This document shows positions 45,557 to 54,228 of a DNA stretch of 64,000 nt, piece by piece. A program made the translations under genes and the position numbers. This stretch comes from DASUPK01 sp963815045 (GTDB lineage: Bacteria; Actinomycetota; Thermoleophilia; Solirubrobacterales; 70-9), in the NCBI GenBank assembly GCA_963815045.1, contig CAWFET010000002.1:1116001-1180000 (forward strand), written 5' to 3'. Within the stretch, counting starts at the first letter, position 1, and each line of letters opens with the position of its first letter. Below the pieces are notes generated by a model. That model was given only the letters and a program-made list of their open reading frames with translations, was not told the DNA's origin and did not search any database.

Positions 45557-45962
45557 CTATCCGGCGGCGCGCCTCGCCTCGGCCTCGTTGCGGGCCTCCT
45601 CCTCGGTTCGGAAGGCCGCCCACCAGATCGCCTTCCCGTTTCGGACCTCGGCCAGGTTCCACATCTCCTGGGGCACCTCCACGCCGGCGACCTTTCCGCT
45701 GATCACGACCTGCGTGAGCACCAGCCCATCGCCGAGATCGAGAGGCTCCGCTGCGTCGTAGCGCAGGCCGCCCAGCGATTTGACGACGCGGCTCCACCAC
45801 TCACGCACTCCCTCGTGCCCTCGGAATGCTCCGCCCTCCGACTCCGCGACGAGCGAGTTGAACTCGACCTCGGGATCCATCATCTCGAGGAAAGCGTTCA
45901 GGTCATCGGCGTGAAGCGCAGCCCCACGCTTTCTTCGCGACGTCGATGTCGGACTCGGACAT
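45557..45962 (-). CDS. SnoaL/NTF2-like protein, frameshifted near the N-terminus
   Basis: The visible part reads FLEMMDPEVEFNSLVAESEGGAFRGHEGVREWWSRVVKSLGG...NGKAIWWAAFRTEEEAR, a clear NTF2-like fold. Removing one base from the C run at 45922-45925 links it to an upstream ATG at 45960-45962, giving MSESDIDVAKKAWAALHADDLNA and about 134 residues. Uncorrected, the start would be ATG at 45883. It lies 7 bases downstream of the leuA stop on the same strand, so it is probably the tail of the leuA transcript. Confidence 0.75.
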
Positions 45963-45969
45963 GCGGCCG

Positions 45970-47577
45970 CTAGGGGCCGGGGGTGCGCTCGACGACTGCG
46001 TCGGCCGTCGCATCCTCCGCCTCGCGGATCGCGACGCCCTCGAGGGCGTTCGAGATCGCTCGCACGAAGGCGCGAGCCGAGGCCTCGAGGATGTCGGTCG
46101 CCACGCCCTGGCCGCTGGCCAGCCGGCCGTTGGCGCGGACGGAGACGCTCACCTCGCCAAGAGCATCGGTGCCGCCGGTGACGGCCTCGACCTCGTAGCG
46201 CTGTAGCTCGGCGTCGGTGCCGGTGGCGTCACGGATCGCGCCGAAGATCGCGTCGACTGGCCCGTCGCCTGAAGCTTCCGCGATGGACTCGTCACCGCTC
46301 GGCAGCACCACGCTGACCCGGGCGTTGGGCGGCTTCTCCGATCCGGCCTCGACCTCGAACCACTTCAGGTTGTAGGCCTCGGCGCTCTCGCGCATCTCGT
46401 CGGAGACGATCGCCTCCAGGTCGAGCGCGGTGACCTGCTTCTTCTTGTCCGCGATCTCCTTGAAGCGCTTGAACGCCTGGTTGAGCGCGCCGCCCTCGAC
46501 CTTGAAGCCGAGGTCCTTCAGCGCGTCCTGGAGTGCGTGGCGCCCGGAGTGCTTGCCCAGCACGATCGAGTTGGACTCGAGCCCGACCTCGGTCGCGTCC
46601 ATGATCTCGTAGGTCGAGCGTTCCTTCAGCACGCCGTCCTGATGGATGCCGGACTCGTGCGCGAAGGCGTTCCGCCCGACGACCGCCTTGTTCGGCGGCA
46701 CCGAGTAGCCGGTCAGGCGCGAGACCAGGCGGCTGGTGCGCGCCAGCTCCCGCGCGTCGATCCCGGTGTCCAGGCCATGCGAATCGCGCCTGGTCCTGAG
46801 CAGCATCACGATCTCCTCCAGCGAGCAGTTGCCTGCCCGCTCGCCGATGCCGTTGACCGCGCACTCCACCTGGCGAGCACCGGCGACGACGCCCGCGTAG
46901 GAGTTGGCGACTGCGAGGCCCAGGTCGTCGTGGCAGTGGACCGATACCTCCACCCCGTCCAGGCCCGGAACCAGCTCATAGAGCTTGCGGAAGTAGGCCG
47001 CGTACTCCTCGGGCGTCGTGTAGCCGACCGTGTCCGGGATGTTGACCGTGGTCGCGCCCTCGGCGACTGCGATCGCGCAGACCTCCGCGGTGAATTCGAT
47101 GTCCGCGCGGGTCGCGTCCATCGGCGAGAACTCGACGTTGTCGGTGTAGGACTTGGCGAGCGCCACCGCGGCCTTCGCCTGGCCCTTGACGTCGTCGCGG
47201 GTCGTCTGCAGCTGGTGCTCGATATGGATGTCCGAGGTCGAGATGAACGTGTGGATCCTCGGGCGCTCGGAGTCCTTGATCGCGTTCCAGGCCGCGTCGA
47301 TGTCGGCCTTGTGGGTGCGGGCGAGGCCGCAGATCACTGGGCCCTCCACGCCACGGGCGATCGCCTCCACGGCCTCGAAATCTCCCGGCGAGGTGATCGG
47401 GAAGCCGGCCTCGATCACGTCGACGCCCAGGCGGGCGAGCTGCTGAGCGATCTCGACCTTCTCCTGCGTGTTCAGCGAGATCCCCGGCGACTGCTCGCCG
47501 TCGCGCAGCGTCGTATCGAAGATGTGAACCCGGTTCTCCTCTGAGACCGGACCGGTTGCGCCGCCTACGTCGTTCAT
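45970..47577 (-). CDS. leuA: 2-isopropylmalate synthase
   Basis: LeuA condenses acetyl-CoA with 2-oxoisovalerate, the first step of leucine synthesis, and is feedback-inhibited by leucine through its C-terminal domain. The 535-residue protein has RVHIFDTTLRDGEQSPGISLNTQEKVEIAQQLARLGVDVIEAGFPITSPGDFEAV, TVNIPDTVGYTTPEEYAA, VSVHCHDDLGLAVANSYAGV and NGIGERAGNCSLEEIVMLL. The full regulatory domain follows (EVEAGSEKPPNARVSVVLPSGDESIAEASGDGPVDAIFGAI). GGAGAAGGAGG just upstream is a strong ribosome-binding site that can pair with the leader peptide codons. Confidence 0.96.
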   Translation of the reverse strand: MNDVGGATGPVSEENRVHIFDTTLRDGEQSPGISLNTQEKVEIAQQLARLGVDVIEAGFPITSPGDFEAVEAIARGVEGPVICGLARTHKADIDAAWNAIKDSERPRIHTFISTSDIHIEHQLQTTRDDVKGQAKAAVALAKSYTDNVEFSPMDATRADIEFTAEVCAIAVAEGATTVNIPDTVGYTTPEEYAAYFRKLYELVPGLDGVEVSVHCHDDLGLAVANSYAGVVAGARQVECAVNGIGERAGNCSLEEIVMLLRTRRDSHGLDTGIDARELARTSRLVSRLTGYSVPPNKAVVGRNAFAHESGIHQDGVLKERSTYEIMDATEVGLESNSIVLGKHSGRHALQDALKDLGFKVEGGALNQAFKRFKEIADKKKQVTALDLEAIVSDEMRESAEAYNLKWFEVEAGSEKPPNARVSVVLPSGDESIAEASGDGPVDAIFGAIRDATGTDAELQRYEVEAVTGGTDALGEVSVSVRANGRLASGQGVATDILEASARAFVRAISNALEGVAIREAEDATADAVVERTPGP

Positions 47578-47583
47578 GGCTTC

Positions 47584-47593
47584 CTCCTTCTCC
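47584..47593 (-). promoter_or_regulatory. leuA ribosome-binding site, complementary to the leader
   Basis: GGAGAAGGAG on the minus strand lies 7-16 bases before the leuA ATG and is perfectly complementary over 10 bases to CTCCTTCTCC (47666-47675) within the leucine codons of the leader peptide. Confidence 0.75.
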
Positions 47594-47645
47594 TAAAGCT
47601 TTCGATGACCTGTTCCTGAGTTCGCGGCTGACGCGCCGCCCAGCG

Positions 47646-47705
47646 CTATTCCCCCCGGAGGGGGAGGAGAAGGAGAAGCGCGAGGCTGTCGAGCCGGTGC
47701 GTCAT
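47646..47705 (-). CDS. leucine-rich leader peptide of leuA
   Basis: The 19-residue frame MTHRLDSLALLLLLPLRGE (ATG at 47703-47705, TAG at 47646-47648) contains eight leucines, five of them consecutive (CTT CTC CTT CTC CTC). It ends 68 bases before leuA. CCCC-CTCC-GGGG follows at the stop, and GCGGC/GCCGC forms a second hairpin. A leucine-sensing attenuator is the natural reading. The Leu codons double as anti-Shine-Dalgarno sequence, so translation control is possible: a ribosome stalled at Leu codons would free the leuA site. Confidence 0.8.
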   Translation of the reverse strand: MTHRLDSLALLLLLPLRGE

Positions 47706-47785
47706 CGAAGTGAAAGCAGAGTATCGAACACTCGGCATTGCGACCGGCGATTTGGCGTCCCGGCGCATCATTAGCTTCACCGGCG

Positions 47786-48886
47786 ATGCGCGCGGATCAG
47801 ATTCAGGCGCGAGCGGTCGCCAAGATCGTGCTGGTGGCGTTGTTCTGGGCTGGTGTCGCCGTGCTGCTGGCGATCGCGCTGCTGCACACGCGGACGACGT
47901 TGCAGTGGGTGGCCGCCGCGGTCTTCCTCGCGCTCGCCCTCGACCCGGCCGTGAACCTGGTGCAGCGCGCCTGGCCTCGAGACGGCGAGATGCCGCGCGT
48001 CCTCGCGATCCTGCTCGTCTATCTCGTCGCCCTCGCCGCGCTGGTCTTCCTGATCCTGCAGGTCTTCCCGCCGATCGTGCACGACATCGAGGGACTCGCG
48101 CACAAGCTGCCGCGCTACGTGCACGACTTTGAGAACTGGGCCAACGACAACAAGCACTTCCAGGACCTGAACGCGAAGTACCACATCACCGCGAAGCTGA
48201 GCCAGGAGGCCGCCACCCTGCCCTCGCACCTCTCGAGCGGGGCGAGCACGATCGGCTCGTTCACGGTCAGCATCCTCGAGCACCTGCTCGCGGCGATCAC
48301 GATCATCGCCCTGACCTTCTTCCTCCTGCTCGACGGGCGGGGCATGGTCGAGCGGGGCACGGGGCGCCTGCCGGCTCTCCAGCGGGACCGGGCCCGGCGC
48401 ATCGCCACCCGCGTCGGCGAGGTGGTCAAGGCGTACGTCAGCGTCAACCTGCTGCTGGCGATCGCGGCGGGTTTCCTCACCTGGGGATTCCTGCAGGCCG
48501 AGGGTTTCCACCTCGCGGTGCCGCTCGCCGTGCTGGTCGCATTTCTGGACCTGATCCCGTTGATCGGGCTGACGATCGGCGGCTTCTCGGTCTTCGCGGT
48601 GCTGATGATCGATGGCGGGCCCGGCGACGCGATCGTCTGGCTGATTCTCTTCCTCGTCTACCAGCAGGCGCAGGACCGGGTGATCCAGCCGCTCCTCTAC
48701 AAGGGCGGCGCACTCAAGGTCAACCCGGCGGTGGCGATCGTCGCAGTGATCGTCGGGGCTGAGCTCGCCGGCATCCTCGGGGCGCTGCTGGCGATCCCGA
48801 CCGCGGCTTCGCTCGGAGTCGTGATCGACGAGCTGGTCTTCTCAGGTTCCGCCGACGGGGCCCCGGAGCCTGAGCCGGGTAAGTAG
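47786..48886 (+). CDS. AI-2E-family (PerM-like) transporter
   Basis: ATG at 47786 gives MRADQIQARAVAKIVLVALFWAGVAVLLAIALL and 366 residues; an upstream in-frame ATG (47738) lies in the promoter region. Eight hydrophobic segments occur in the family order, with the long amphipathic section (VHDIEGLAHKLPRYVHDFENWANDNKHFQDLNAKY) in the middle and the C-terminal signature VPLAVLVAFLDLIPLIGLTIGG. Relatives act in export of signalling molecules or as Na+/H+ antiporters; the substrate here is unknown. The end overlaps the convergent gene by 45 bases. Confidence 0.88.
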   Translation: MRADQIQARAVAKIVLVALFWAGVAVLLAIALLHTRTTLQWVAAAVFLALALDPAVNLVQRAWPRDGEMPRVLAILLVYLVALAALVFLILQVFPPIVHDIEGLAHKLPRYVHDFENWANDNKHFQDLNAKYHITAKLSQEAATLPSHLSSGASTIGSFTVSILEHLLAAITIIALTFFLLLDGRGMVERGTGRLPALQRDRARRIATRVGEVVKAYVSVNLLLAIAAGFLTWGFLQAEGFHLAVPLAVLVAFLDLIPLIGLTIGGFSVFAVLMIDGGPGDAIVWLILFLVYQQAQDRVIQPLLYKGGALKVNPAVAIVAVIVGAELAGILGALLAIPTAASLGVVIDELVFSGSADGAPEPEPGK

Positions 48887-49603
48887 CTCCCCCCCGCGCT
48901 TCCAGAACGGCCTGCCGCGATCGCCGGCGAACCGCATCTCGGAACGCTCCTTCTTGCCGTGCCGGTAGAAGAGCTTTGCCCAGACCGAGTGGGGCTTGGC
49001 GAGGCGAAACGCGGTCGGGAGGCCGACGATCGGGACCAGGATGCTCCAGATCGCCATCCCGAACTTCTCCTTGGCGGCGTTGATCAGGGCGAGGATCACG
49101 CCGACCAGCCCGATCGTGCCGACGATCGCCTGGACCTCGTCGGCGACCTTCGTCGTGACGTCGATCCAGCCCCGCAGGCTGACCAGCAGCAGTCCGGAGA
49201 CCGCGGCGGCGATCACCACCGCGTCGATCGAGGCGCGTCCCTGCTTCTCCCAGTAGACGTCCTTCAGATTGAGCCAGAGCGCGAACTCGTCGAGCGTGAG
49301 CCCGGTCCCGACGCCGAAGAGCACCGCCACGACCTCGCGCCACGGGCTGTCCGGGGCGATCGCGACGGAGATGTAGCCGCAGACCAGGATCAGGAGGATG
49401 CCCCAGACCAGGTGATGGATGTGAGTGCCGCCGACCGAAACGTTGCCCGGCCACCAGCTCACCTGCGCCCGGATCATGTGCGTGCTCGTCCGGATGAAGC
49501 CGAACGTGACGAGAAAGGCGACGAAGAAGAGGAAGTGCGGCTCCCGCCCGGTATCGACGATCCCGTGCTGATAGGCGCTCCCGATGCTGCCGACCGCCAG
49601 CAT
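48842..49603 (-). CDS. integral membrane protein of unknown function
   Basis: This 253-residue protein has about seven hydrophobic segments, including FLFFVAFLVTFGFIRTS, THIHHLVWGILLILVCGYISVAI, VVAVLFGVGTGLTLDEFALWL, SIDAVVIAAAVSGLLLVSL and IVGTIGLVGVILALI. The conserved-looking THIHHLVWG and LTLDEFALWL motifs put His and Asp/Glu near the membrane surface. The C-terminus is basic (KLFYRHGKKERSEMRFAGDRGRPFWKRGGELLTRLRLRG). The family is not recognised; no enzymatic motif is clear. Confidence 0.7.
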   Translation of the reverse strand: MLAVGSIGSAYQHGIVDTGREPHFLFFVAFLVTFGFIRTSTHMIRAQVSWWPGNVSVGGTHIHHLVWGILLILVCGYISVAIAPDSPWREVVAVLFGVGTGLTLDEFALWLNLKDVYWEKQGRASIDAVVIAAAVSGLLLVSLRGWIDVTTKVADEVQAIVGTIGLVGVILALINAAKEKFGMAIWSILVPIVGLPTAFRLAKPHSVWAKLFYRHGKKERSEMRFAGDRGRPFWKRGGELLTRLRLRGPVGGT

Positions 49604-49614
49604 GGGGCGGAAAC

Positions 49615-50286
49615 CTAAGGGATCGTCCGGATCAGCTCGCAGCTCTTGGCCGTGTCGGGGCCGCCTCCACCGCGGCAGCTGTCCTTTCCCGGGCCGCCGA
49701 CGAGCCTGTCGGGCCCTCCGCTTCCGACGAGCTTGTCGTTGCCGGCCCCGCCGGCGAGGGCGTCCGGGCCGGCTCCCCCGACGAGCAGGTCGCGCTGCGC
49801 TCCGCCGATGAGCCGATCGCGCCCCGGGCCGCCGAACAGCGGACGTGGTTGACCGTCGACCACGGCGCCGACCATCACGGACAGCCGGGTGTCGGCGTCG
49901 AAGGTGTCGCTGCCACCGGCGAGGTCACCGGCGATCGCCCCGATGTACCCCGGGGCACAGCTCACCTCGGTCGCGCTCGTCTCCCCGCTCTTCGCGTTGT
50001 CGAGGCTGCAGTTGGGGCCGCTTCCGTCCGGGTCGCCGAGGCCCTCCGGGGCGCTCAGGACGAGCCGCCCGTCGGAAGCGGTGTAGGCGCTGATCCGGTT
50101 GGCGATGTGCCGCTGGTCGTTCAGCGTCAGGATGTTGACCGACGCGGAGGCGCTGGCCCCGTGCCCGTGCACGGTCCAGACGGCGTCGCTCAGGCCAGGA
50201 CGCGCTGACGCAACCGTGGGCGCTGCGACGGCTCCGGCGGCCAGCATGCAGAGGACGAGCGCTGCCTTTCCACTCCCTAGCTTCAT
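49615..50286 (-). CDS. secreted protein with RTX-type calcium-binding repeats
   Basis: This 223-residue protein has a Sec signal peptide (residues 1-29, cut near VASARP) and a C-terminal run of glycine/aspartate nonapeptides: GGPGRDRLIGGAQRDLLVGG, AGPDALAGGAGNDKLVGSGGPDRLVGGPGKD. This is the GGxGxDxLxGG pattern of haemolysin-type calcium-binding parallel beta-rolls. The middle part has CSLDNAKSGETSATEVSC with a likely disulfide. There is no catalytic domain, so it is a small surface or secreted structural protein. Confidence 0.82.
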   Translation of the reverse strand: MKLGSGKAALVLCMLAAGAVAAPTVASARPGLSDAVWTVHGHGASASASVNILTLNDQRHIANRISAYTASDGRLVLSAPEGLGDPDGSGPNCSLDNAKSGETSATEVSCAPGYIGAIAGDLAGGSDTFDADTRLSVMVGAVVDGQPRPLFGGPGRDRLIGGAQRDLLVGGAGPDALAGGAGNDKLVGSGGPDRLVGGPGKDSCRGGGGPDTAKSCELIRTIP

Positions 50287-50327
50287 CTCACCGATCGTAA
50301 CCCGGCGAGACTCCGATCAGAGCGGCC

Positions 50328-51362
50328 TCAGGGGACGAGCACGACCTTGCCGATGTTCTTCCGCTCGCCGATGAAGCGGTGGGCGTCGCCGGCGCGATCG
50401 AACGAGAATGCCTCGGAGACGACGGGGTCGATGGAGATCGTGCCCGCCTCCAGCTCCCCACTGATCGCGTCGAGCACCCTGTCGAGACCCTCGCGGTCCT
50501 GCCAGGCGAGCATGTTCAGGCCGAAGACGCCCTTGTTCTCGCTCATCAGCTGAAGGCTCTTCCACCAAGGAACCGTTGCGAAGGGCATGCGCGCCAGGCT
50601 GCTGAAGAGCTTCTTCATGTTCCGTCCGGTTTCGGTCGAGGCCTCTGAGAGCCCGTACATGACGAGGCGGCCTCCCTCGCGGAGCAGGCGGTAGTCCTTG
50701 CGGAAATTGGTCGGCCCGGTCGCGTCCATGACCAGGTCGATGCCCTCGCCGCCCGTGATCCGCCGTACCTCCTGCTCGAAGTCCTGGTTGCGGTAGTCGA
50801 TCGGGTGCTGGACGCCCTGCTCGCGGATCGCGTCGTGCTTCGAGGCGGAGGCCGTTCCGAAGATCTCCGCCTTCCGCGATCGCGCTATCTGCGTCGCCGA
50901 GATCCCCACTCCGCCCGCGGCGGCGTGGATGAGGACGCGCTCCCCCTCCCGCAGGCCGCCCATCATCACGAGCGCGACGTAGGAGGTCGTGTAGTTGACC
51001 GGGAAGGCCGCCCCCTGCTCGTAGCTCCATCCATCCGGGAGCGGTAGTGCCTGGTCGGCCGGCACCGTGACCATCGAGGCCTGGCCGCCGAACCGGGTTC
51101 CCGCCATCACCCTGTCGCCGACCTTGACGTTCTCGACGCCGTCGCCCACCGATTCGATGTCGCCGGCGACCTCGTAGCCGACGACGCAGGGCGGCTTCGG
51201 CGCCTCCGGGTAGAGGCCGACGCGCGCCATCGTGTCGGCGAAGTTGATGCCCGCCGCCTTCACGTCGATCCGCACCTCGCCGGGACCGACCGGCGGATCC
51301 GGCTTCTCCTGGACCTGGAGGACCTCAGGCCCTCCGTGCTCCGTGATCACCACCGCCCTCAT
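50328..51362 (-). CDS. quinone oxidoreductase-type MDR (VAT-1-like) enzyme
   Basis: This 344-residue protein of the medium-chain dehydrogenase/reductase fold reduces quinones or enones with NADPH. It starts MRAVVITEHGGPEVLQVQEKPDPPVGPGEVRIDVKAAGINFADTMARVG, has the VVGYEVAGDIESVG turn, and the Rossmann motif LIHAAAGGVGISATQIAR. The zinc ligands of alcohol dehydrogenases are absent. A stretch after residue 230 (TGRNMKKLFSSLARMPFATVPWWKSLQLM) suits the VAT-1-like subgroup. The gene stands 10 bases after serA on the same strand. Confidence 0.85.
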   Translation of the reverse strand: MRAVVITEHGGPEVLQVQEKPDPPVGPGEVRIDVKAAGINFADTMARVGLYPEAPKPPCVVGYEVAGDIESVGDGVENVKVGDRVMAGTRFGGQASMVTVPADQALPLPDGWSYEQGAAFPVNYTTSYVALVMMGGLREGERVLIHAAAGGVGISATQIARSRKAEIFGTASASKHDAIREQGVQHPIDYRNQDFEQEVRRITGGEGIDLVMDATGPTNFRKDYRLLREGGRLVMYGLSEASTETGRNMKKLFSSLARMPFATVPWWKSLQLMSENKGVFGLNMLAWQDREGLDRVLDAISGELEAGTISIDPVVSEAFSFDRAGDAHRFIGERKNIGKVVLVP

Positions 51363-51371
51363 GGGCGGACC

Positions 51372-52961
51372 CTATTCGCTACAGCGAGACACGGCGCGGC
51401 CGACGGAGAAGCCCTGGAGCTCGAGGATCCGGTCGATCGTGGCCGGGTTCACCGGCGCGTCGGTGGTGAGCGCCATCACGGCGGTCTCGCCGTCGGGCTG
51501 GGCGCCGACCGCCGCCGAGACGATGTTGACCCCCTCCTCGCCGAAGATCGTGCCGACCCGGCCGATCATCCCCGGCTGGTCGGTGTAGCGGAAGATCGCC
51601 AGGTGCTCGGCGAAGGGCAGGTAGAAGTCCTCGCCCCAGACCCGTGCCAGATAGGGGATGTTGCGAGGGCCGACGCCGGTCCCGGCGACCTCGACGACGT
51701 CCTCGCCGGTGTGAAGCCGGACCACGATGAGCTCCGTGAAGTCCTCGGAGATCGCGTCCCGGGTCTCGGTCAGCTCGATTCCCCGCTCCTCGGCCATGTG
51801 CGGCCCGTTGACGAGGTTGACCGGCTCCTCGGTGTGGCCGGAGAGGATTCCCACGAGGCTGGCGATGCCGAGGATGCGCGTGTCCAGGTCGGCCAGCCGG
51901 CCGCGGAACTCGACCTCGACCCTGTCCGGGGCGCCCTCCGCGAGCGTCTGCGCGAGGCGGCCGAGCTTCTCGCTGAGCGGGACGAACGGCGCCAGCTGCT
52001 CCATCACCTCGGGACGAACCGCCGCGATGTTGACCGCCGTGGTGACGACGCCCCCGGTGAGCGCGGCGGTGACCTGCTCTGCGGTGACCACGCCGGCGCG
52101 GTCCTGCGCCTCGGTGGTCGAGGCGCCGAGGTGGGGCGTGACGACCACGTCGCCTCGCTCGAGGACCGGGTGCTCCGTGAACGGCTCCTCGGGGAAGACG
52201 TCCAGCGCCGCACCGGCGAGCTTGCCGGAGTCGAGGCCGGCGACCAGCGCGTCGAGGTCGATCAGCTCGCCGCGGGCGCAGTTCACGATCCGCGCGCCGT
52301 CGCGCATCCGCTCGATGGCCTCGGCGTCGATGAAGTCGACGGTCTCCGGAGTCTTCGGCAGGTGGAGGGTGATGAAGTCGGAGCGCGCGTAGAGCTCGGC
52401 TGGCTCGTCGACCCCTTCGACGCCGAGCTCGCGGAAGCGCTCCGCGGTGACGAACTTGTCGTAGGCGACGACCTGCATGTCGAAGGCCTGCGCGCGAGCC
52501 GCGACCAGCTGGCCGATCCGGCCGAAGCCGAGGACGCCGAGGGTCTTGCCGTAGAGCTCTGTCCCCTTGAAGCTCGAGCGGTCCCACCTGCCGGCTGCGA
52601 GCGAGGCGTGCGCCTGCGGGATGTTCCGGCAGAGGGAGAGCATCAGCGCGACTGTGTGCTCGGCGGCCGCGATGGAGTTCGCCTCGGGGGCGTTGGCGAC
52701 GATGATGCCGCGCTTGGTGGCCGCCTCGATGTCGACGTTGTCCACGCCGGTGCCGGCGCGGCCGATCACCTTGAGCCGCTCCCCGCGCTCAATCAGGTCA
52801 GGGGTGAGCTTGGTGGCCGAGCGGATCAGGATCCCGTCGAACTCGCCGATCCGCTGCTCGAGCTCGTCGCCATCCCAATCCAGCCCGAGCTCGACGTCGA
52901 ACTGCGCCTGCAGGAGCTCGACTCCCGAGTCGGCGATCTTCTCCTTGACGAGGACCTTCAT
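51372..52961 (-). CDS. serA: D-3-phosphoglycerate dehydrogenase
   Basis: SerA oxidises 3-phosphoglycerate, the first step of serine synthesis. The 529-residue protein has the NAD-binding motif LGVLGFGRIGQLVAARAQAFDMQVVAYD, the catalytic Arg-Glu-His region (INCARGELIDLDALVAGLDSGKLAGAALDVFPEEP, VVTPHLGASTTEAQDRAG), then the ASB intervening domain and a C-terminal ACT domain (LAIFRYTDQPGMIGRVGTIFGEEGVNI) for serine feedback. This is the long mycobacterial-type SerA. The start overlaps the serC stop by 4 bases. Confidence 0.96.
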   Translation of the reverse strand: MKVLVKEKIADSGVELLQAQFDVELGLDWDGDELEQRIGEFDGILIRSATKLTPDLIERGERLKVIGRAGTGVDNVDIEAATKRGIIVANAPEANSIAAAEHTVALMLSLCRNIPQAHASLAAGRWDRSSFKGTELYGKTLGVLGFGRIGQLVAARAQAFDMQVVAYDKFVTAERFRELGVEGVDEPAELYARSDFITLHLPKTPETVDFIDAEAIERMRDGARIVNCARGELIDLDALVAGLDSGKLAGAALDVFPEEPFTEHPVLERGDVVVTPHLGASTTEAQDRAGVVTAEQVTAALTGGVVTTAVNIAAVRPEVMEQLAPFVPLSEKLGRLAQTLAEGAPDRVEVEFRGRLADLDTRILGIASLVGILSGHTEEPVNLVNGPHMAEERGIELTETRDAISEDFTELIVVRLHTGEDVVEVAGTGVGPRNIPYLARVWGEDFYLPFAEHLAIFRYTDQPGMIGRVGTIFGEEGVNIVSAAVGAQPDGETAVMALTTDAPVNPATIDRILELQGFSVGRAVSRCSE

Positions 52962-54094
52962 CGGCGCACGTCGTCAGCGTTCTCGAGGACCCAGTCGATG
53001 CAGCCGGTGAGGGCTTCGACATCGCCCGGATCGACCGCGGGGAACATGCCGACGCGGAGCTGGTTGCGGCCCAGCTTGCGGTACGGCTCGACGTCGACGA
53101 TGCCGTTGGCGCGGAGGGTGCTCGCCAGCGCGGCGGCGTCGATCTCGTCGGCGAAGTCGATCGTCCCGACCACCAGCGAGCGCTTCGCCGGGTCGGTGAC
53201 GAACGGGCTCGCGGCGTCAGACCCCTCCGCCCAGCCGTAGAGCTGCTCCGACGACGCGCGGCTCCGCGAGACGCCGAAGTCGAGACCGCCGCCCTCGAGC
53301 AGCCACTCGATCTGGTCCACGAGCAGGAACAGGGTTGCGACGGCCGGCGTGTTGTAGGTCTGGTCCTTGCGCGAGTTCTCGAGCGCCGTGGCGAGCGAGA
53401 GAAACGTGGGCTGCCAGCGGCCCTCCGCCCCATCGAGCTCCTCGATGCGCGAGACCGCGGCGGGGCTCAGGATGGCCAGCCAGAGGCCGCCGTCCGAGGC
53501 GAAGGCCTTCTGCGGCGCGAGGTAGTAGACGTCGGTCTCGCCGATCTCGACCGGCAGCCCGCCGGCTCCCGAGGTGGCGTCGATGAGAACCAGGCTGTCG
53601 CCGGCGTCGTCCGGTCGCTGCACCGGGACCATCACGCCGGTCGAGGTCTCGTTGTGCGCCCACGCGATCGCGTCCGCGCTCGGATCCCCGGCGGGGGCCG
53701 GGGCGTCGCCCGGCTCCGCCTCGATCAGGACCGGCTCGCCCAGGAAGGGGGCGCCGGCCGTCGCCTTGGCGAACTTCGACGAGAACTCTCCGTAGGTGAG
53801 GTGCACGGCGCGCTCCCGGATCAGGCAGGCGGCGGCGGCGTCCCAGAAGGCGGTCGTGCCCCCATTGCCGAGGGCGACCTCGTAGCCGTCGGGAAGGCCG
53901 AAGAGCTCGCCGAGCCCATTGCGGATGCGCGCGACCAGCTCCTTCACCGGCTTCTGCCTGTGCGAGGTCCCCATCAGCTCGTTCTGGTTCGCCAGCTTGG
54001 CCAGCGCCTCGGGCCTGACCTTCGAGGGCCCGCAGCCGAATCTGCCATCGGCGGGCCGGAGAGCGGCGGGGATCTCAACGATTGTGGGTGTCAT
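52958..54094 (-). CDS. serC: phosphoserine aminotransferase
   Basis: SerC transfers an amino group from glutamate to 3-phosphohydroxypyruvate. The 378-residue protein starts TPTIVEIPAALRPADGRFGCGPSKVRPEAL and has LGTSHRQ-like GTSHRQKPVKELVARIR, LGNGGTTAFWDAAAA, the WAHNETSTGV segment, and the PLP lysine in YYLAPQKAFASDGG. This is the actinobacterial form of the family. ATG and the serA junction (ATGA) point to one serC-serA unit. Confidence 0.95.
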   Translation of the reverse strand: MTPTIVEIPAALRPADGRFGCGPSKVRPEALAKLANQNELMGTSHRQKPVKELVARIRNGLGELFGLPDGYEVALGNGGTTAFWDAAAACLIRERAVHLTYGEFSSKFAKATAGAPFLGEPVLIEAEPGDAPAPAGDPSADAIAWAHNETSTGVMVPVQRPDDAGDSLVLIDATSGAGGLPVEIGETDVYYLAPQKAFASDGGLWLAILSPAAVSRIEELDGAEGRWQPTFLSLATALENSRKDQTYNTPAVATLFLLVDQIEWLLEGGGLDFGVSRSRASSEQLYGWAEGSDAASPFVTDPAKRSLVVGTIDFADEIDAAALASTLRANGIVDVEPYRKLGRNQLRVGMFPAVDPGDVEALTGCIDWVLENADDVRR

Positions 54095-54151
54095 CGGCGG
54101 ACCGCGGAGGGTAATGGTCGCGACTGCTGGACTGCCCTCCGTTGCGTCGGA

Positions 54152-54157
54152 TAGGGT
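54152..54157 (+). promoter_or_regulatory. -10 element of the DUF4389 gene
   Basis: TAGGGT at 54152-54157, with TGGACT at 54128-54133 as a possible -35 (18-bp spacer). The leader to the ATG at 54229 is about 65 bases. Confidence 0.5.
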
Positions 54158-54228
54158 GGCCGCGCGTCCGAAGGGGCCGGCACGACCGGGGGCGTGACAT
54201 CCCCCAGACCTCGACCTGGAGAAGAGAT

